A stretch of 64,000 bases of DNA. Origin: Diogma glabrata. Taxonomy: Eukaryota; Arthropoda; Insecta; Diptera; Cylindrotomidae. The stretch lies in contig OY856186.1 of the NCBI GenBank assembly GCA_963693315.1, positions 238,560,554 through 238,624,553 on the forward strand, given 5' to 3'. Positions 32,347 through 44,254 of this stretch are shown here, piece by piece (the stretch's first letter is position 1; the number at the start of each line of letters is the position of its first letter). Position numbers and translations under genes: made by a program. The notes under the pieces were generated by a model. The model made no database searches and was not told the DNA's origin. It saw only the letters and a program-made list of their open reading frames with translations.

Positions 32347-35300
32347 TTATATATCTATGCTAAATAATTTACTAAATTTTGATACCGGTCTTTTAATTTC
32401 TGAGATCGATGTCTTGATGGTTGCTACCCTGACAAGGTTGTCCTTTCCTGGATGTACCGCGGTGATTCTTCCTCTTGGCCAGGCTGCTGGTGGAATGTTT
32501 GACTCTCTGAGTAAGACCAAATCTCCAACCTTGTAATTAGCTTGCGGTTGTTGCCATTTTGGACGTTGTTGTAGGTTGGTGATATAATCATGATGCCATT
32601 TATCCCAGAATCCCTTGTACAATGCTTGAATTAGATTCCATCGTGACAAGGTAGATAATTTTTCTTCGTCTTTAAATGGTGCTGGAACTGTAGTTAATGG
32701 TTCTCCGATCAAAAAGTGAGCTGGTGTTAAAATGCTGAGATCATCGTGTTCATCTGGATGAACTGGTATTAATGGTCGTGAATTTAGGAGTCCCTCAATT
32801 TGAACTAGCAGAGTATTATATTCTTCAAATGTCATGCTTGATTCACCAATCACTCTTTTTAGATGTGACTTTGCCGCTTTTACGCCTGCTTCCCATAAAC
32901 CTCCAAAATTAGGTGAAGACGGTGGAATGAAATGCCACTGAATTCCTTGCTCAGCCAAAAATGAATGTATATTAGAAGTTTTAGCTTCTTCTAAGTAGAA
33001 ACCATGCATTTCTTTCAGCTTTCGATTGGCCCCAATAAAATTTGTCCCGTTGTCACTGTAGATATCACTAGGGCAACCTCGTCTTGATAAAAACCTTCTG
33101 AGTGCTGCTATAAATGCATCTGCCGTGAGATCGCTGACCAACTCAATATGAACTGCCTTAATTGCAAAACATACGAATATAGCAATGTAACCCTTCGTAG
33201 TCTTGCTCCCTCTTCCTCTGTTGAAACGTATAGTGATGGGACCGGCAAAATCCACACCAACTCTTTGGAATGGTCTGCTTGGAGTGACACGTGCTGCAGG
33301 TAAAACCCCCATTTGTTGAACAGCTGGTTGACGTTTATATCTGGTGCAGGTGATGCAATTGTTAATAGACTTCTTAATTAAGTCGCGCACTCCAAAAACC
33401 CAATAATCTTGACGGATTATTGACATCATCAAACTATTTGAAGGGTGTAGATATCTCTGATGAAGATAATCAGCCAGCTTTATTGCAAATGGATGTTCCT
33501 TTGACAGAATGATAGGATGTTTGGTGTTGAAGCTATGTAGCGAGTTTTGAATTCGACCTCCAACTCTAATAACACCCTGGTCGTCTAGAAATGGTGTTAG
33601 TTTTAGTAATTTACTCCTTTTGTGAATAGGCAATTTCCGCTGAAGGCATTGTTGCTCTTCGAAATACATATCATGTTGTGCCCATTTTATACAGGTAGTT
33701 GTAGCATCTTGAATCTCTGGAGCCGTAATTGTTTGGCCCTTCTTCTTCTTCAAAAATTGCTTGCACCGGACGATTATTCTTAATATCTTGCTGAATGATG
33801 ATACCTCTCTGAATAATTTGCTGATTACATTGTCGTCTGTTACCTTGGTGTGATTTGAGTTGACTTGATCAATGATTTTCGTTTTTCTTTGTTCTGGAAT
33901 CTCGTCTAATATTACATTTTTATTGCAGGGCCAGTGAGATGCTTCTTTGCGTAGCCATAACGGTCCCTCCCACCAAAGATGATGATCTCGTAATTGCTGT
34001 GGTGTAATACCTCTGCTGGCACAATCAGCTGGGTTGCAAGTAGATGATACGTGATGCCAGTATCGTCTTGGTACAACATCAACGATATCTGAAACTCTAT
34101 TGGCTACAAATGTTGTCCATTTTCTGGGATGGGCAGAAAGCCAGGCTAGCACGATAGTTGAATCCGTCCAACAAAATATTTCATGGTGTTTCAATTTTAG
34201 GGCTTCTTCGACGGAATGGATTAACTTCACCAGGAGATGAGCTGCATTCAATTCTAGTCTTGGAAGCGATACTTGCTTGATGGGTGCTACTCTTGTTTTG
34301 GCTGTGACCAGGTGGACTTGCACGTCCTCTTCATTGACATGTACACGAAGATACACTGCTGCTGCATAGGCTACCTCTGATGCATCACTGAAACCATGGA
34401 GTTGTATTGCAGAACTGGTAGTATGTAACCATCTAGGAATTTTTATGTCTGAAATAAAACTTAAATTTTGTTTAAATGCGTTCCATTTATTTTGTACATC
34501 TTCCGGCAATGGATCGTCCCAAGATAGTTCTTGAAGCCATAGTTGTTGAAATATAATTTTTGCATTAATTGTGTATGGACTAAGCCAGCCTAATGGGTCA
34601 AAAACTTTTGAAGCTTCTGACAATAAGCTTCGTTTTGTTGTGATATCTTCTTGTAGTGGCTGGGATACCTTGAATTTGAAAGTGTCCTCATACTGATGCC
34701 AATTTAAACCAAGAACCTTGACACCCATTGTTTTGTCGACTTCGATCGGTGCAGCTGTAAAATCTGGTGAATGTGCTACTTCTAATAATTGTGGTGAATT
34801 TGACGTCCACTTTCGTAAATTAAAGTGGGCTGATGTTAATATATCGGTTAGACTTGATTTTAGTTTTTGTGCAGAATGTATGTCGGCGGCCCCTGTCAAC
34901 AAATCATCGACATAGAAGTCGTTTAATATAACCTTTGCTGCTTCTGGATATGATGCCATATTTGCTGTCGCTAAATGCTTCAGAACTCTAGTAGCCAAAA
35001 ATGGTGCTGATGATGTACCATATGTAATAGTTTGTAACTGATATTTTTGCATAGGTTGATGTTCGTTTTCTCGCCAAAGTATCGATTGGTATGGTTGATG
35101 TTGTTTATCCACTAAGATTTGGCGGTACATTTTCTCAATGTCTGCTGACATTGCGATTTTATGCCACCTGAAGTTGATTAAAATGGAGAACAAATCTCGT
35201 TGACATACTGGGCCCACCTTTAAGATGTCATTGAGTGACATCCCATTTGAAGTTTTGGATGAACCATCAAAAACTACGCGAAGTTTTGTTGTCGTGCTGT

Positions 35301-37494
35301 CTTCCTTCATAACGGCATGGTGTGGCAAAAAATATTCGTTGAAATTAACTTCTTTAATGATTTTCATGTGATTTAGCTCTTCATACTCCTTCAAAAACTC
35401 ACTGTATGCCTGAAAAAATTTTGGGTTTTTGTTAAATTTCCTTTCCATGGCCTGAAGTCGTTTGATGGCTGCCGACTTGGAGCTCCCCAGTTGCTTCGTC
35501 GTATCGATTGGTAGCTGAACTACATATTGTCCGGATTCATGTTGCTTTACTGTAGACATGAAATGATCTTCGCAGAATTGTTCTTCTTCAGTTAACAGCG
35601 GATGAGAATGTGGTATGGCTTCTAATTCCCAAAACTTCTTCAATGTTTTATCGATGTTAAGCTCTGTATCATCTAATTCAATGTGATAGTTGGTGATAGT
35701 GATATGGTGAGACCCTGATGTCCCAGCTACAATCCAACCAAACAGGGTATTTTGAAGAACAAGTCCTTTCTCGTATAAATGTTGACCAGGTCGTAGAATA
35801 CTGAAAAAATGATCAGCACCGATTAATACATCTATTTCTTGAGGGTTATCAAACTCCGGATCTGCTAAATTAAATGTGGTAAAATCAGGTAATAATGATC
35901 GATCGATTCTGGATGATGGTAGTGTAGAATTTATTTTCTCGATTATTAAGACATTGATAACGACTTCTTCATCTGAATGGCTTGATGAAACTTTAATACT
36001 CGAACGTCCTCTTGTAATGATGCCACTTGTACTCAAGCCCGTAATCGATAGTCTTGCATTTTGACGTTTTAAATTTAGTTTTTGACTGCAACTTTCCGTA
36101 ATAAACGATGCTTGAGAGCCAGAATCCAACAGGGCTCTGCATTTTGTAATTTTCCCGTTGCAGTCTGGAACATGGATGATTGCTGTCGGTAATATTGCAT
36201 GAAATTGTGATATAGATGATGAATGACTGGCAATATTTAGCTGTTTACAATCGCTTGTATCATCTGAAAGAGTTGCTGTTGATGTGTTGGAAGTGGTAGC
36301 AGCAGGAGTTGAATTTACTTCATGCAGGAGCGTATGGTGACGTCGTCTGCATTGCCTACAGACATATTTGGATTTGCACTCATATACACTATGCGCTGAT
36401 GATAAACAGTTAAAACATAACCGCTGGTTCTTCACAAGGTTTCGACGTTTTTCGATTGCTAGTGCCTTGAACTGTTGACAGCTAGCCAAATAATGGTCTT
36501 CTTTGCAAATTACACATATTATTGGTTTCCTCTCGGTATTAAGCTGTAGACCTCTAACGGCTTGTCTATTTATAGTTACTGGCGGCCGTTCAGCACGTTG
36601 TCTTCGAAGAACATCACAGGTTTCCAGGGTTTCACAGCGCCGACCCAGAAACGTTAGAACCTTATTGATAGATGGAAATTCATCTTCATTGTAAGATGTC
36701 CATGCCTCAAGAGTAGCCCTATCAGAGTTTTCTAATAATATATATACGAGCCATATATCTCGTGTCTCTGCTTCCGTACCGAGATTTTTAAGACCATTTA
36801 TGACTTCTGTTGCTGACGTATGAAGACGTCTTAATTGGTCGGCGTTGCTAGCAGCTGCAGTGCGTTGCTCCATAAAACGTCGAATAAGCTCGTTTGCCGT
36901 TCTTCCTTTCTTGTAGAATCGATCGTTGACCGTCTTCCACGCTGATTCGTAGTTGGCTTCGGTAACACTGACATTCTTTAGAATTAGCTCGGCATCTCCC
37001 CGTAGTAGAGTTTTTAGGTACTGCAACTTCTTTACCTTCGGAATGTTGGCCTTGTTGTGAATCGACACCTCGAATATATCCTTAAAGGATGGAAATTGCG
37101 TATAGTCCCCGTAGAATGGTGGGATGTTGACCTTCGGTAGTTCGCTGGTTTCATGCTGTTGTTGGGTTTGAGTCAACTCAAGTATGTTCTCCAGGGTAAC
37201 ATTACTTGGGTTGCTCATAGATTGCATTGATGCTCCAGACATTTCTAACTTTACCAGCCGTGCCCGTATCTTGAAATGCAGGTCTTCGATATCGTCCTGA
37301 AGTTTGCTAACTTCAGCATCATCTTTATCGAGACCTGGTGTTGACCGGTAGTCAGACCATTCCGTCTCTAACAACTTTAAATTTGTTTTAACTGCTGTCA
37401 TGTTGACGTCTGCGTCAGCTTTGAGAGCGTTGGCGTTCTTCCCGAGCTCCGTGAGTCGGTTATACAACCGCTTTAGTGATCTCACGAGAGCCAT
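32347..37494 (-). CDS. BEL/Pao Gag-Pol polyprotein, 1715 aa, intact
   Basis: The polyprotein makes the capsid and enzymes for retrotransposition. The ATG (MALVRSLKR) lies about 60 bp after the primer site. Domains by residue: coiled N-terminus (1-95); DUF1759 gag region (about 125-290, FYGDYTQFPSF); Cys/His knuckles (327-390: C327xxC330, C360FNC363, C379RQC382); aspartic protease/DUF1758 with LLDSGSQASF (D457); reverse transcriptase with SADIEKMYRQ (D785) and YVDD (861-864); RNase H with GFSDAS (D1037), LELNAA (E1081) and D1111; integrase zinc site (H1345, H1350, C1380, C1383) and catalytic D1415, D1481, E1535; DUF5641 tail (about 1610-1705). All catalytic residues are present and there is no stop or frameshift. 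The length suits a complete BEL/Pao gag-pol. Confidence 0.97.
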   Translation of the reverse strand: MALVRSLKRLYNRLTELGKNANALKADADVNMTAVKTNLKLLETEWSDYRSTPGLDKDDAEVSKLQDDIEDLHFKIRARLVKLEMSGASMQSMSNPSNVTLENILELTQTQQQHETSELPKVNIPPFYGDYTQFPSFKDIFEVSIHNKANIPKVKKLQYLKTLLRGDAELILKNVSVTEANYESAWKTVNDRFYKKGRTANELIRRFMEQRTAAASNADQLRRLHTSATEVINGLKNLGTEAETRDIWLVYILLENSDRATLEAWTSYNEDEFPSINKVLTFLGRRCETLETCDVLRRQRAERPPVTINRQAVRGLQLNTERKPIICVICKEDHYLASCQQFKALAIEKRRNLVKNQRLCFNCLSSAHSVYECKSKYVCRQCRRRHHTLLHEVNSTPAATTSNTSTATLSDDTSDCKQLNIASHSSSISQFHAILPTAIIHVPDCNGKITKCRALLDSGSQASFITESCSQKLNLKRQNARLSITGLSTSGIITRGRSSIKVSSSHSDEEVVINVLIIEKINSTLPSSRIDRSLLPDFTTFNLADPEFDNPQEIDVLIGADHFFSILRPGQHLYEKGLVLQNTLFGWIVAGTSGSHHITITNYHIELDDTELNIDKTLKKFWELEAIPHSHPLLTEEEQFCEDHFMSTVKQHESGQYVVQLPIDTTKQLGSSKSAAIKRLQAMERKFNKNPKFFQAYSEFLKEYEELNHMKIIKEVNFNEYFLPHHAVMKEDSTTTKLRVVFDGSSKTSNGMSLNDILKVGPVCQRDLFSILINFRWHKIAMSADIEKMYRQILVDKQHQPYQSILWRENEHQPMQKYQLQTITYGTSSAPFLATRVLKHLATANMASYPEAAKVILNDFYVDDLLTGAADIHSAQKLKSSLTDILTSAHFNLRKWTSNSPQLLEVAHSPDFTAAPIEVDKTMGVKVLGLNWHQYEDTFKFKVSQPLQEDITTKRSLLSEASKVFDPLGWLSPYTINAKIIFQQLWLQELSWDDPLPEDVQNKWNAFKQNLSFISDIKIPRWLHTTSSAIQLHGFSDASEVAYAAAVYLRVHVNEEDVQVHLVTAKTRVAPIKQVSLPRLELNAAHLLVKLIHSVEEALKLKHHEIFCWTDSTIVLAWLSAHPRKWTTFVANRVSDIVDVVPRRYWHHVSSTCNPADCASRGITPQQLRDHHLWWEGPLWLRKEASHWPCNKNVILDEIPEQRKTKIIDQVNSNHTKVTDDNVISKLFREVSSFSKILRIIVRCKQFLKKKKGQTITAPEIQDATTTCIKWAQHDMYFEEQQCLQRKLPIHKRSKLLKLTPFLDDQGVIRVGGRIQNSLHSFNTKHPIILSKEHPFAIKLADYLHQRYLHPSNSLMMSIIRQDYWVFGVRDLIKKSINNCITCTRYKRQPAVQQMGVLPAARVTPSRPFQRVGVDFAGPITIRFNRGRGSKTTKGYIAIFVCFAIKAVHIELVSDLTADAFIAALRRFLSRRGCPSDIYSDNGTNFIGANRKLKEMHGFYLEEAKTSNIHSFLAEQGIQWHFIPPSSPNFGGLWEAGVKAAKSHLKRVIGESSMTFEEYNTLLVQIEGLLNSRPLIPVHPDEHDDLSILTPAHFLIGEPLTTVPAPFKDEEKLSTLSRWNLIQALYKGFWDKWHHDYITNLQQRPKWQQPQANYKVGDLVLLRESNIPPAAWPRGRITAVHPGKDNLVRVATIKTSISEIKRPVSKFSKLFSIDI

Positions 37495-37555
37495 GATGTA
37501 TTAAATCGAAGTTGATGTCTTAGTGGATGTTTTGTTGCACTAGTTGTCACTTTAA

Positions 37556-37573
37556 ATCCGGCTCGAAGGACCA
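37556..37573 (-). promoter_or_regulatory. Primer-binding site, complementary to tRNA-Tyr
   Basis: TGGTCCTTCGAGCCGGAT follows the 5' LTR after one spacer base (37574). It is the complement of the conserved 3' end of animal tRNA-Tyr including CCA, as I recall that tRNA, and the match extends two bases further (AAATCCGG... on the tRNA side). Confidence 0.85.
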
Positions 37574-37574
37574 A

Positions 37575-38482
37575 TGAATTCTTCTGCCCTGGTGGCTATC
37601 TCTGGATGGTTTTGGTGGTGTAGAGAAAGCTTGAAAAAAACACCACAACAAGTCGTGTTCCCAAGCGGTCACCAATCGAAGTACTAACCCCGTCCAACGT
37701 TGCTTAACTTCGTGATCAGATGAGAAACGGTGATGTCAACTTAGCTGTTCTGCCCCGGTAGTTATCTCTTGATGGTTGAGAAAGCTTGTTCAAACTAAGT
37801 GAAGAACTTCAGCCAAGTAGCTATTTTCCTGTTGAAAAATATTTTGGAAAATAGCTTGTTAAATTAATAGAAACCAAATTATTATCTGTTCGACACTAAT
37901 TATCACTTGCTTCTATTTTTTGGTTCTTTCTGAAATCTCACTTAGAATTTATTTAATAAAACTTTTTATTTCAAACTTTTAATTTCTTTTTTTTTATTGT
38001 TTGTTCTTAAACAGTTGAATTTTGAATAGAATTAACATACAGAATTTCATGGCTTATATACTAGAAGTTTAACTAATACAATCAAATTTAATCTACTTGT
38101 TACTGTATTAAGTACAATTGTATTTCATGTTCTAGTACTAATTTGTGTTTCATGTTCTAGTACTAATTTGTTTTACTGAACGCAGCTAATAAATCTAGTA
38201 CACTTCTTCTTGGTACTGTCAAATTTTTTGTTTTGTTTTGACGGTTGTAATTGTTGTGTTTATGTTTATGTTAATTTGGAATAATTGATAATGGATAATG
38301 GATAATTTGGAATTAAAAGATAAGTATACATATTTGTAATATAAATTCTTAACTTAAATTAATTTATGCTTTTTTAGATAATTCGATATGATGTGTGATG
38401 TTAATTATTGAGAAATGAAAGGGTCCAACTTTGAACATAATGTGTTGACGTAAATCAAAAAGGTAAGTTTTAATTCTAAACA
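37575..38482 (-). repeat. 5' LTR of the BEL/Pao element
   Basis: The 908-bp LTR is nearly identical to 31392-32300 and is expected to hold promoter and transcription start on the minus strand. Visible differences are one A fewer in an A-run (about 37637), T for C at about 37761, and A for T at about 38414. Confidence 0.96.
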
Positions 38483-38487
38483 CTTCT

Positions 38488-40200
38488 TTTATAATAATTA
38501 TGATTACGTGAAGTTTTAATAAATATAAAATAATCGACTAAATTATCTTGTTTGAATATTATTTTATTTAATGGTCATCTTATTATACAAAAGGCAATTT
38601 TTTTATTGTCATTTATTTTGGTGATTCCCTTATTTTACATACACAACACATGTAAGATTCGTTTATGCCATCGGATACCACATGTCACTTATATTATTAG
38701 TATACTAATAAATTAATTCTACAGTGATTCCTACAAGAAAAAATTATGCTAGCGTAAAGATATTTTTCTCACTGCCCCTATGGTAAATTCGCAATACTTT
38801 ATAAAAATTCGACTGTAATGGAAAGTAAAATATCCACTAACTATAGCAACGGCATAAATAATTGTTGCTAAGGAGTGAAGAAACGATTTACCGCGGTAGG
38901 TCACTTTCCACACAATTGGGCTCCTGCCTCTACATAATGAAAAATAATGAAAAAGATGAAAATTGTGGATAAAATACAAACGTTTGATAATAGAATAGTA
39001 GATTGTATTACTAGTGCGAATGCGTTTTCCAAACAAGAGCTAGTGTTAGCAATAACTCGCGTTTGGAAAACGCATTCGCACTAGTAATACACACTATTTT
39101 TTGTAATAAATGCATAAAATTTATAAATATTTATTTAATTGTTAATTAATTCAATTAACAAAGTTAATTTATTTAACAAAGTTATAGGCAAATTTAAGAT
39201 AATTAAATAATTAAAGTGCGCCATCTTCGTTCTAATAGTTGTAGATTATACTAGCTCGAAAAAATAAATATAACAATCCAACTACGGATTTTAAAAAAAC
39301 ATAGTAATCCAACTAAGAGCTGTCAAAATTGTAAAGTTTGAAAACCCAAAAAACTTGTTTTTTCTTGCATTTCAAATTATTTTGGGTTGTGTTTAAGCTG
39401 TTTTTACTATATGGTAAGTTATTTAAATTATTATTTTGATATTTTAGTGCTATACAAATATTATATTTAGGATAGATTTAACTACTAATCTTACATGCAG
39501 GTGGCGTGCGTGCCAGGCATGCAAAATATTTTGTGGTCATATGTGCCGAAAAGTAGATTTTTTTTATTCTATTCTAGTACAAAACTGAATATTTTTTTAT
39601 GCATGAGCATGTGTTACAAAAAATAATTAGGTTTTTATTATATGAATTCAAATTGGAACTTGATAAGTATTAACAACATTAATTTATACGAATAAGTACT
39701 TATTTTACAATTATGACAATTTTGAATATTCTATGAAGGTATTATTATTACCACATATTGTAACTTCATGTTTAACATATTGTTTAACTGCATTATTTAT
39801 CACATTATTTTCAATTTTATCATACCCCTCTGTTGTGGATTGCACAATGTTTTAAATAATAATTTTTTAATTTTAGATTTACTATTTATTTCAATTTGGA
39901 TACTATTGGCTTATTTAATCTTCAAAATTATAAGTTAAATTATTATTATACTTTGCATTATAAATTCATTTTTTTAAGAAACGTAGTAGCCGAATTATTC
40001 TATTTTTGTTTTTTGTAAATTTTAATTTTACTTTCTTCTTAACTATTGTTACAATAAACATTAAAAATAATACAAAACTAATTTTAAAATAAATTATTGA
40101 ATAGTATTGACTTAAGACCAGTTTTTGCTCATATTCGGTACTTCAAGCCTGAAAGATTATTAATAAATTAAATATTAAAGGTAAATAATTAAAATATGGT
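38488..40200. other. AT-rich DNA with one strong hairpin, no gene seen
   Basis: Apart from the hairpin at 39005-39090 nothing is recognised. A 95-codon frame at 38749-39036 (minus) overlaps the hairpin arm and resembles nothing I know. Confidence 0.45.
39005..39090. repeat. Perfect 30-bp inverted repeat hairpin
   Basis: The arms 39005-39034 and 39061-39090 are perfect reverse complements (30 of 30), containing CTAGTGCGAATGCGTTTTCC. The 26-base loop contains GCTAGTGTTAGC, itself nearly palindromic. The arms are more GC-rich than the surroundings. It could be the centre of a foldback element, an inverted-duplicated transposon tip, or a small-RNA hairpin. Confidence 0.9.
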
Positions 40201-40212
40201 ACTTCTATTACT

Positions 40213-42780
40213 TTGGAACATTATTACGGATACAGTAAATCAAATAAATATACGAAAATGAGTATGTTCATTAAGAATCATGACAATACCCAAATTGTCC
40301 TTAGAAGGTCAAGGATTCAGTCGAATTTAAATCTAGACTCTACAAAACAATTTCCAGCAATTATCACTACACAAAATCATACGAATCAAATTAATACAAC
40401 CGCCAGATCAGGAATGAATCAAATATGTACTGGAACTGCATCATCTGACGTTTGCCAACATCAACATTATGATAGTCCTGGTATTCGACGAGCTTCCAGT
40501 GCAATTTTACACCATTCTCCCGCTCAAACTGTTCGAATTGAAAACATTCAACAGAATTCAATAGCTGGTAGTAACGGCCATTCACGCAGAAGTCGTCAGA
40601 GTGCTTCATAATCTATTGCATCAAGTAATCGTAGACCTCTTGAAATTCAACTTGAATTTACACGCCGCAAACATAAACAGGAATTGAAACACATACAACT
40701 CCAACAACAAAATCAACTGATGGAAATAGAACAAGCTGTACAAGCTGTACAAGCTTAATAATTCATCGAATTCAACTCACGTCGACATCTACGAGTCATT
40801 TAATGATGCAGTTGAAAAAACTAAAAATCATGTTGCTGATGTTACACGTTGGATTGAAACAACCTATTAATCTCATCTCAATATGGAAAATCAACCCACA
40901 CCAGCAATTTATGTTGATTTACAGTATAATACGCAAGCCATTGATGAGGTTTTAGTTCAAAATGCTAATAATTTAAAGACAACAGTGTTGCCAATTATTG
41001 AACAACAATTGAAAATTCAAAGACAAATTAATTCCCATCAAAAAACATCAGACATCATCAACAAACATCATCAACAAACTTGCATTCCCTACATAACGAT
41101 AATGTTTCACAAATTTTTTGTGAAAAATAACCAAGCGAATTCAATTCATCAACGTTTAACAATATACAAAGTAGTCATCTACACCAATCAGACATTTTTA
41201 GTTCTATTGAATGCAATCAAATATCTTCAATGCTACCAAATGAATCATGTCAACATCAAAACCAAAGTCAAATATATAATCCACAAGTTCAAGCTCAACC
41301 ATTACCAGTTCAAGCACAACCATCACATGTTCAGACACAGCTACCATTAGTTCAGTCTCAGCTACCACAGATCCATTCACATTTACCACAGATTCATCAA
41401 CATATTCAACAACAGCCTCCAAGGGAGCTACTACAAACACAAGAAATACCACAAATTATTCCTCAACTAACAAATTCAAAGTTGGATCACACGCCAAAGT
41501 TGGATCACACGCAAATTTTATGTTCTACAAGCATTCAAATGAATTTCAGAATATCAAAATTCGCATTCATCGGGGATATTAGAGAAATGTTCTTACAAAT
41601 CCATGTAATCGATCGTGATATATAGGCACAACGATTCGTTTGACGTGGCCAAGATAGAATTTCAAATCCTGATGTTTACGAGATTCAGGTTGTATTTTTT
41701 GGCGCCAAATGCAGTCCTAGTATTGCACAAAAAATTAAATTACGCAATGCACATGCTTTTATTTCAGATTTACCAGAAGCCTACAAGGAAATAAAATATA
41801 ATCATTATATGGATGATTTCCTTGGAGGTGCGGACTCTGAAGAACAAGCCATAAAATTGATTCAAGATGTCATATTTGTTCACAAAAAGGGTGGATTTGA
41901 TATGGTAAATTGCATTAGTAATTGTCCAACAATTCTCGAAAGTATTGATGAAAATATGAGAGCCAATAGCTTATCTGAAAATCAATACTTGAATGTTTCT
42001 AAGTCAAATATACGAGTGTTTGGATTATGGTGGGACTACTGTGAGGATACATTTAAGTATCAATTGAAATTTGAAAAAAAAGACCCAAAGATTCTCAATT
42101 ATGAGCAACGACCCACTAAACGTGATGTATTAAAAATCGTGATGTCTTTATTTGATCCATTGGGATTTCTTTATAATTTTATAATTGTATAGGTAAAATA
42201 TTAATGCAAAATAAATTGGAGACTGAAAAAGCATGGGATGATCAAATAACTGATACCCAGTATGAAGTGTGGCGAGACTGGAGTGCAAACTTTAAAAAAG
42301 CAATGACATTCAGAATGCCACGATTTTTAAGCACTTTGAATAAAAACGAATCCAAAATCGACAAACATATTTTCTGTGATGCTTCTAAATATGCATATGC
42401 AGCTGCGGTGTTTCCTAGGTTTCAATACGGAACTAATATTTAGTGCATTTTCATTAATTCTAAAGCAAGAGTTGCTCCTCTCAAGTCAACTTCTATTCCT
42501 ATATTGGAATTTTCTGCTGCCCTTCTAGGAAAAATTGATGAAATTACTTTGTGGTGATAGTACTATAGTTTTATCCTGGATCAAATCTTCAAATTAATGT
42601 GGGTAATGGAATCGGAGAAATTCATGAAGAATATTGGATGGTTTTCATCACTCACTACTAAAACTCTTTGTGCTCTAAACACATCGCTCTATGGTTTTTT
42701 TGCGATTGTACTGATGTCAAATTTATAATTGCTAGAACTTCGTCACAAAAAGCCTGGTTCGACGTTCTTGTTATTTTTTT
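40213..42780 (+). pseudogene. Decayed BEL/Pao gag-pol
   Basis: Plus-strand remnants in several frames. Gag: RRPLEIQLEFTRRKHKQELK with a Gln-rich helix (about 40630-40740), then MENQPTPAIYVDLQ (40883) and a Gln/Pro-rich stretch (41280-41450). RT: FAFIGDIREMFLQIHV (about 41560-41610), VFFGAKCSPSIAQ (about 41690), and YMDDFLGGADS (about 41805), with VFGLWWDY and SLFDPLGFL downstream. RNase H: HIFCDASKYAYAAAVF (about 42370-42420) and SKARVAPLKS (about 42460). Integrase and most of gag to protease are lost. The motifs are of Pao/roo type and differ from the intact element at 31392-38482, so it is a different family. No LTRs seen. Confidence 0.85.
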
Positions 42781-42789
42781 TTTATTTTC

Positions 42790-44240
42790 CACCGCATAGT
42801 TGTTTGTATTAAATAGACTCTTCTTAAACACAGCCATAAAGTTTGGCCTACTTCAAGAAGAAGAATCTAAAAACCCTCAAATAAAAATTTTGTTTTTAAT
42901 CTCTCAGTACAATTTATTTATAGAGCAACAAAAGCAACTTATTCACTCAGTTTTATTCCAAACTTTTGTAACACGAAAGGAATTCAATTCTATTCAGGAT
43001 AATATTTCGAAAAGGTTTTATGATATATTGTTTTTCAAATATTCTTAGGTGGTAATTACAGTTTAGTGAGATGATTAATATCATAACACCCAACTGTGAC
43101 TTTCAGAGTGAAAGTAAATCAATATTAAAATCAACAGAATGAAGTCAGGAGATGTTAGCTTATGTAATCGAATTGAAACAAAATACATTATCACTACGCC
43201 AGTATACAATTTCAAAAGCTTTTAAATTTCTCTTACATTTCCATTTTATTCATAAAACACAGTAAAGGGCTTTATTCAAGGTTTTTTTACTTCTATCGCA
43301 AATTTTTCTGAATATTATATTTGGATTCAAGTTTTTTTCTTATATATTTTCCCAACTTAGGAAATAATAACAACAACAACAACATGCACAAAAAAAGTAT
43401 GAGAAAAAGCTTTGTGTCAGCATATTTTCAGGTGGATATGAAAAATTGCATGAATCAAATTCATGGAGAAAAAACAACAAGAACAAGCATGGAAATGTTT
43501 GAAAGGAAAAGAAAAGCACTTCACTTGAGAAATCATGTAGAAGAGTAAAAATAAAAAAGACTTTTTGAAATTGAGTATGAATAGCTGATGTCAAATAGTG
43601 GAGTTCTTGTTTTTTTTTTGCCTATTCATAGTCTCGTATACATATTCTTTGATGACAAATTTTTATGATGTAAGCGATTTTGAAAACGAAAACCTTCATG
43701 AGAATTTTTATGAATTTTTTTTTAAATAAATAAGTTAAGGGCTTTTGTGTTATGTGATGAAAGACTTGGTTTAAAAAGTTAGATTGAAATGGAAAAAGCT
43801 AGATAGAGCATTTTAGGAGAACAAATTCATGTTTGGGCGGAATCGTAAATTGAAGATTGTACAAAAATACCTGCAAATTGCTTATAATAACGGTTGATCA
43901 TCAGCTTAAATGTGCTCAAATTGTGTTTCAATTAATCAAACAACAGTTTACAGAACTTAAGATCACACATTGATATTGCATTGCATTTAAAATTGAAGTT
44001 AGAGTAAAAATTGCTCGGGGATGTGTTGTAACTGATTGAAAATAAATCGAATAGTCTAATGATCTAGTTTTAAGCTTCGGGCAAATTATTCAAGATATTT
44101 GTGGTTCCATTTACAAGAACATTTTCGAGCAAAATGTGACTTTTAAAATGTTGAGTATTAAAATTGTTGTATAAAAATTAAATTTGATGATTTTTCATAC
44201 TATGTATTATGTAACAATCAAAACAGCATGTTTTGAAGGA
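42790..44240. other. AT-rich DNA, no gene seen
   Basis: A short AAC microsatellite lies at about 43365-43383. The open frames at 42800-43048 and 43321-43548 have no recognisable motif. Confidence 0.45.
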
Positions 44241-44254
44241 TATATAAATACTAA

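Larger units (their letters stand above)
31392..38482 (-). mobile_element. BEL/Pao LTR retrotransposon, apparently complete
   Basis: The 7.1 kb element on the minus strand has two LTRs of 909 and 908 bp that differ at only about three places by eye (one A-run length, one C/T, one T/A). It has TG...CA termini, CTTCT duplicated on both sides (31387-31391 and 38483-38487), a primer-binding site, a polypurine tract and one uninterrupted gag-pol frame. Near-identical LTRs imply a recent insertion. All parts needed for retrotransposition appear to be present, but activity cannot be judged from sequence alone. No envelope gene is present. Confidence 0.96.

Noticed and set aside
38749..39036. 95-codon minus-strand frame
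   Set aside because: Overlaps the hairpin arm, low-complexity composition, no family resemblance.
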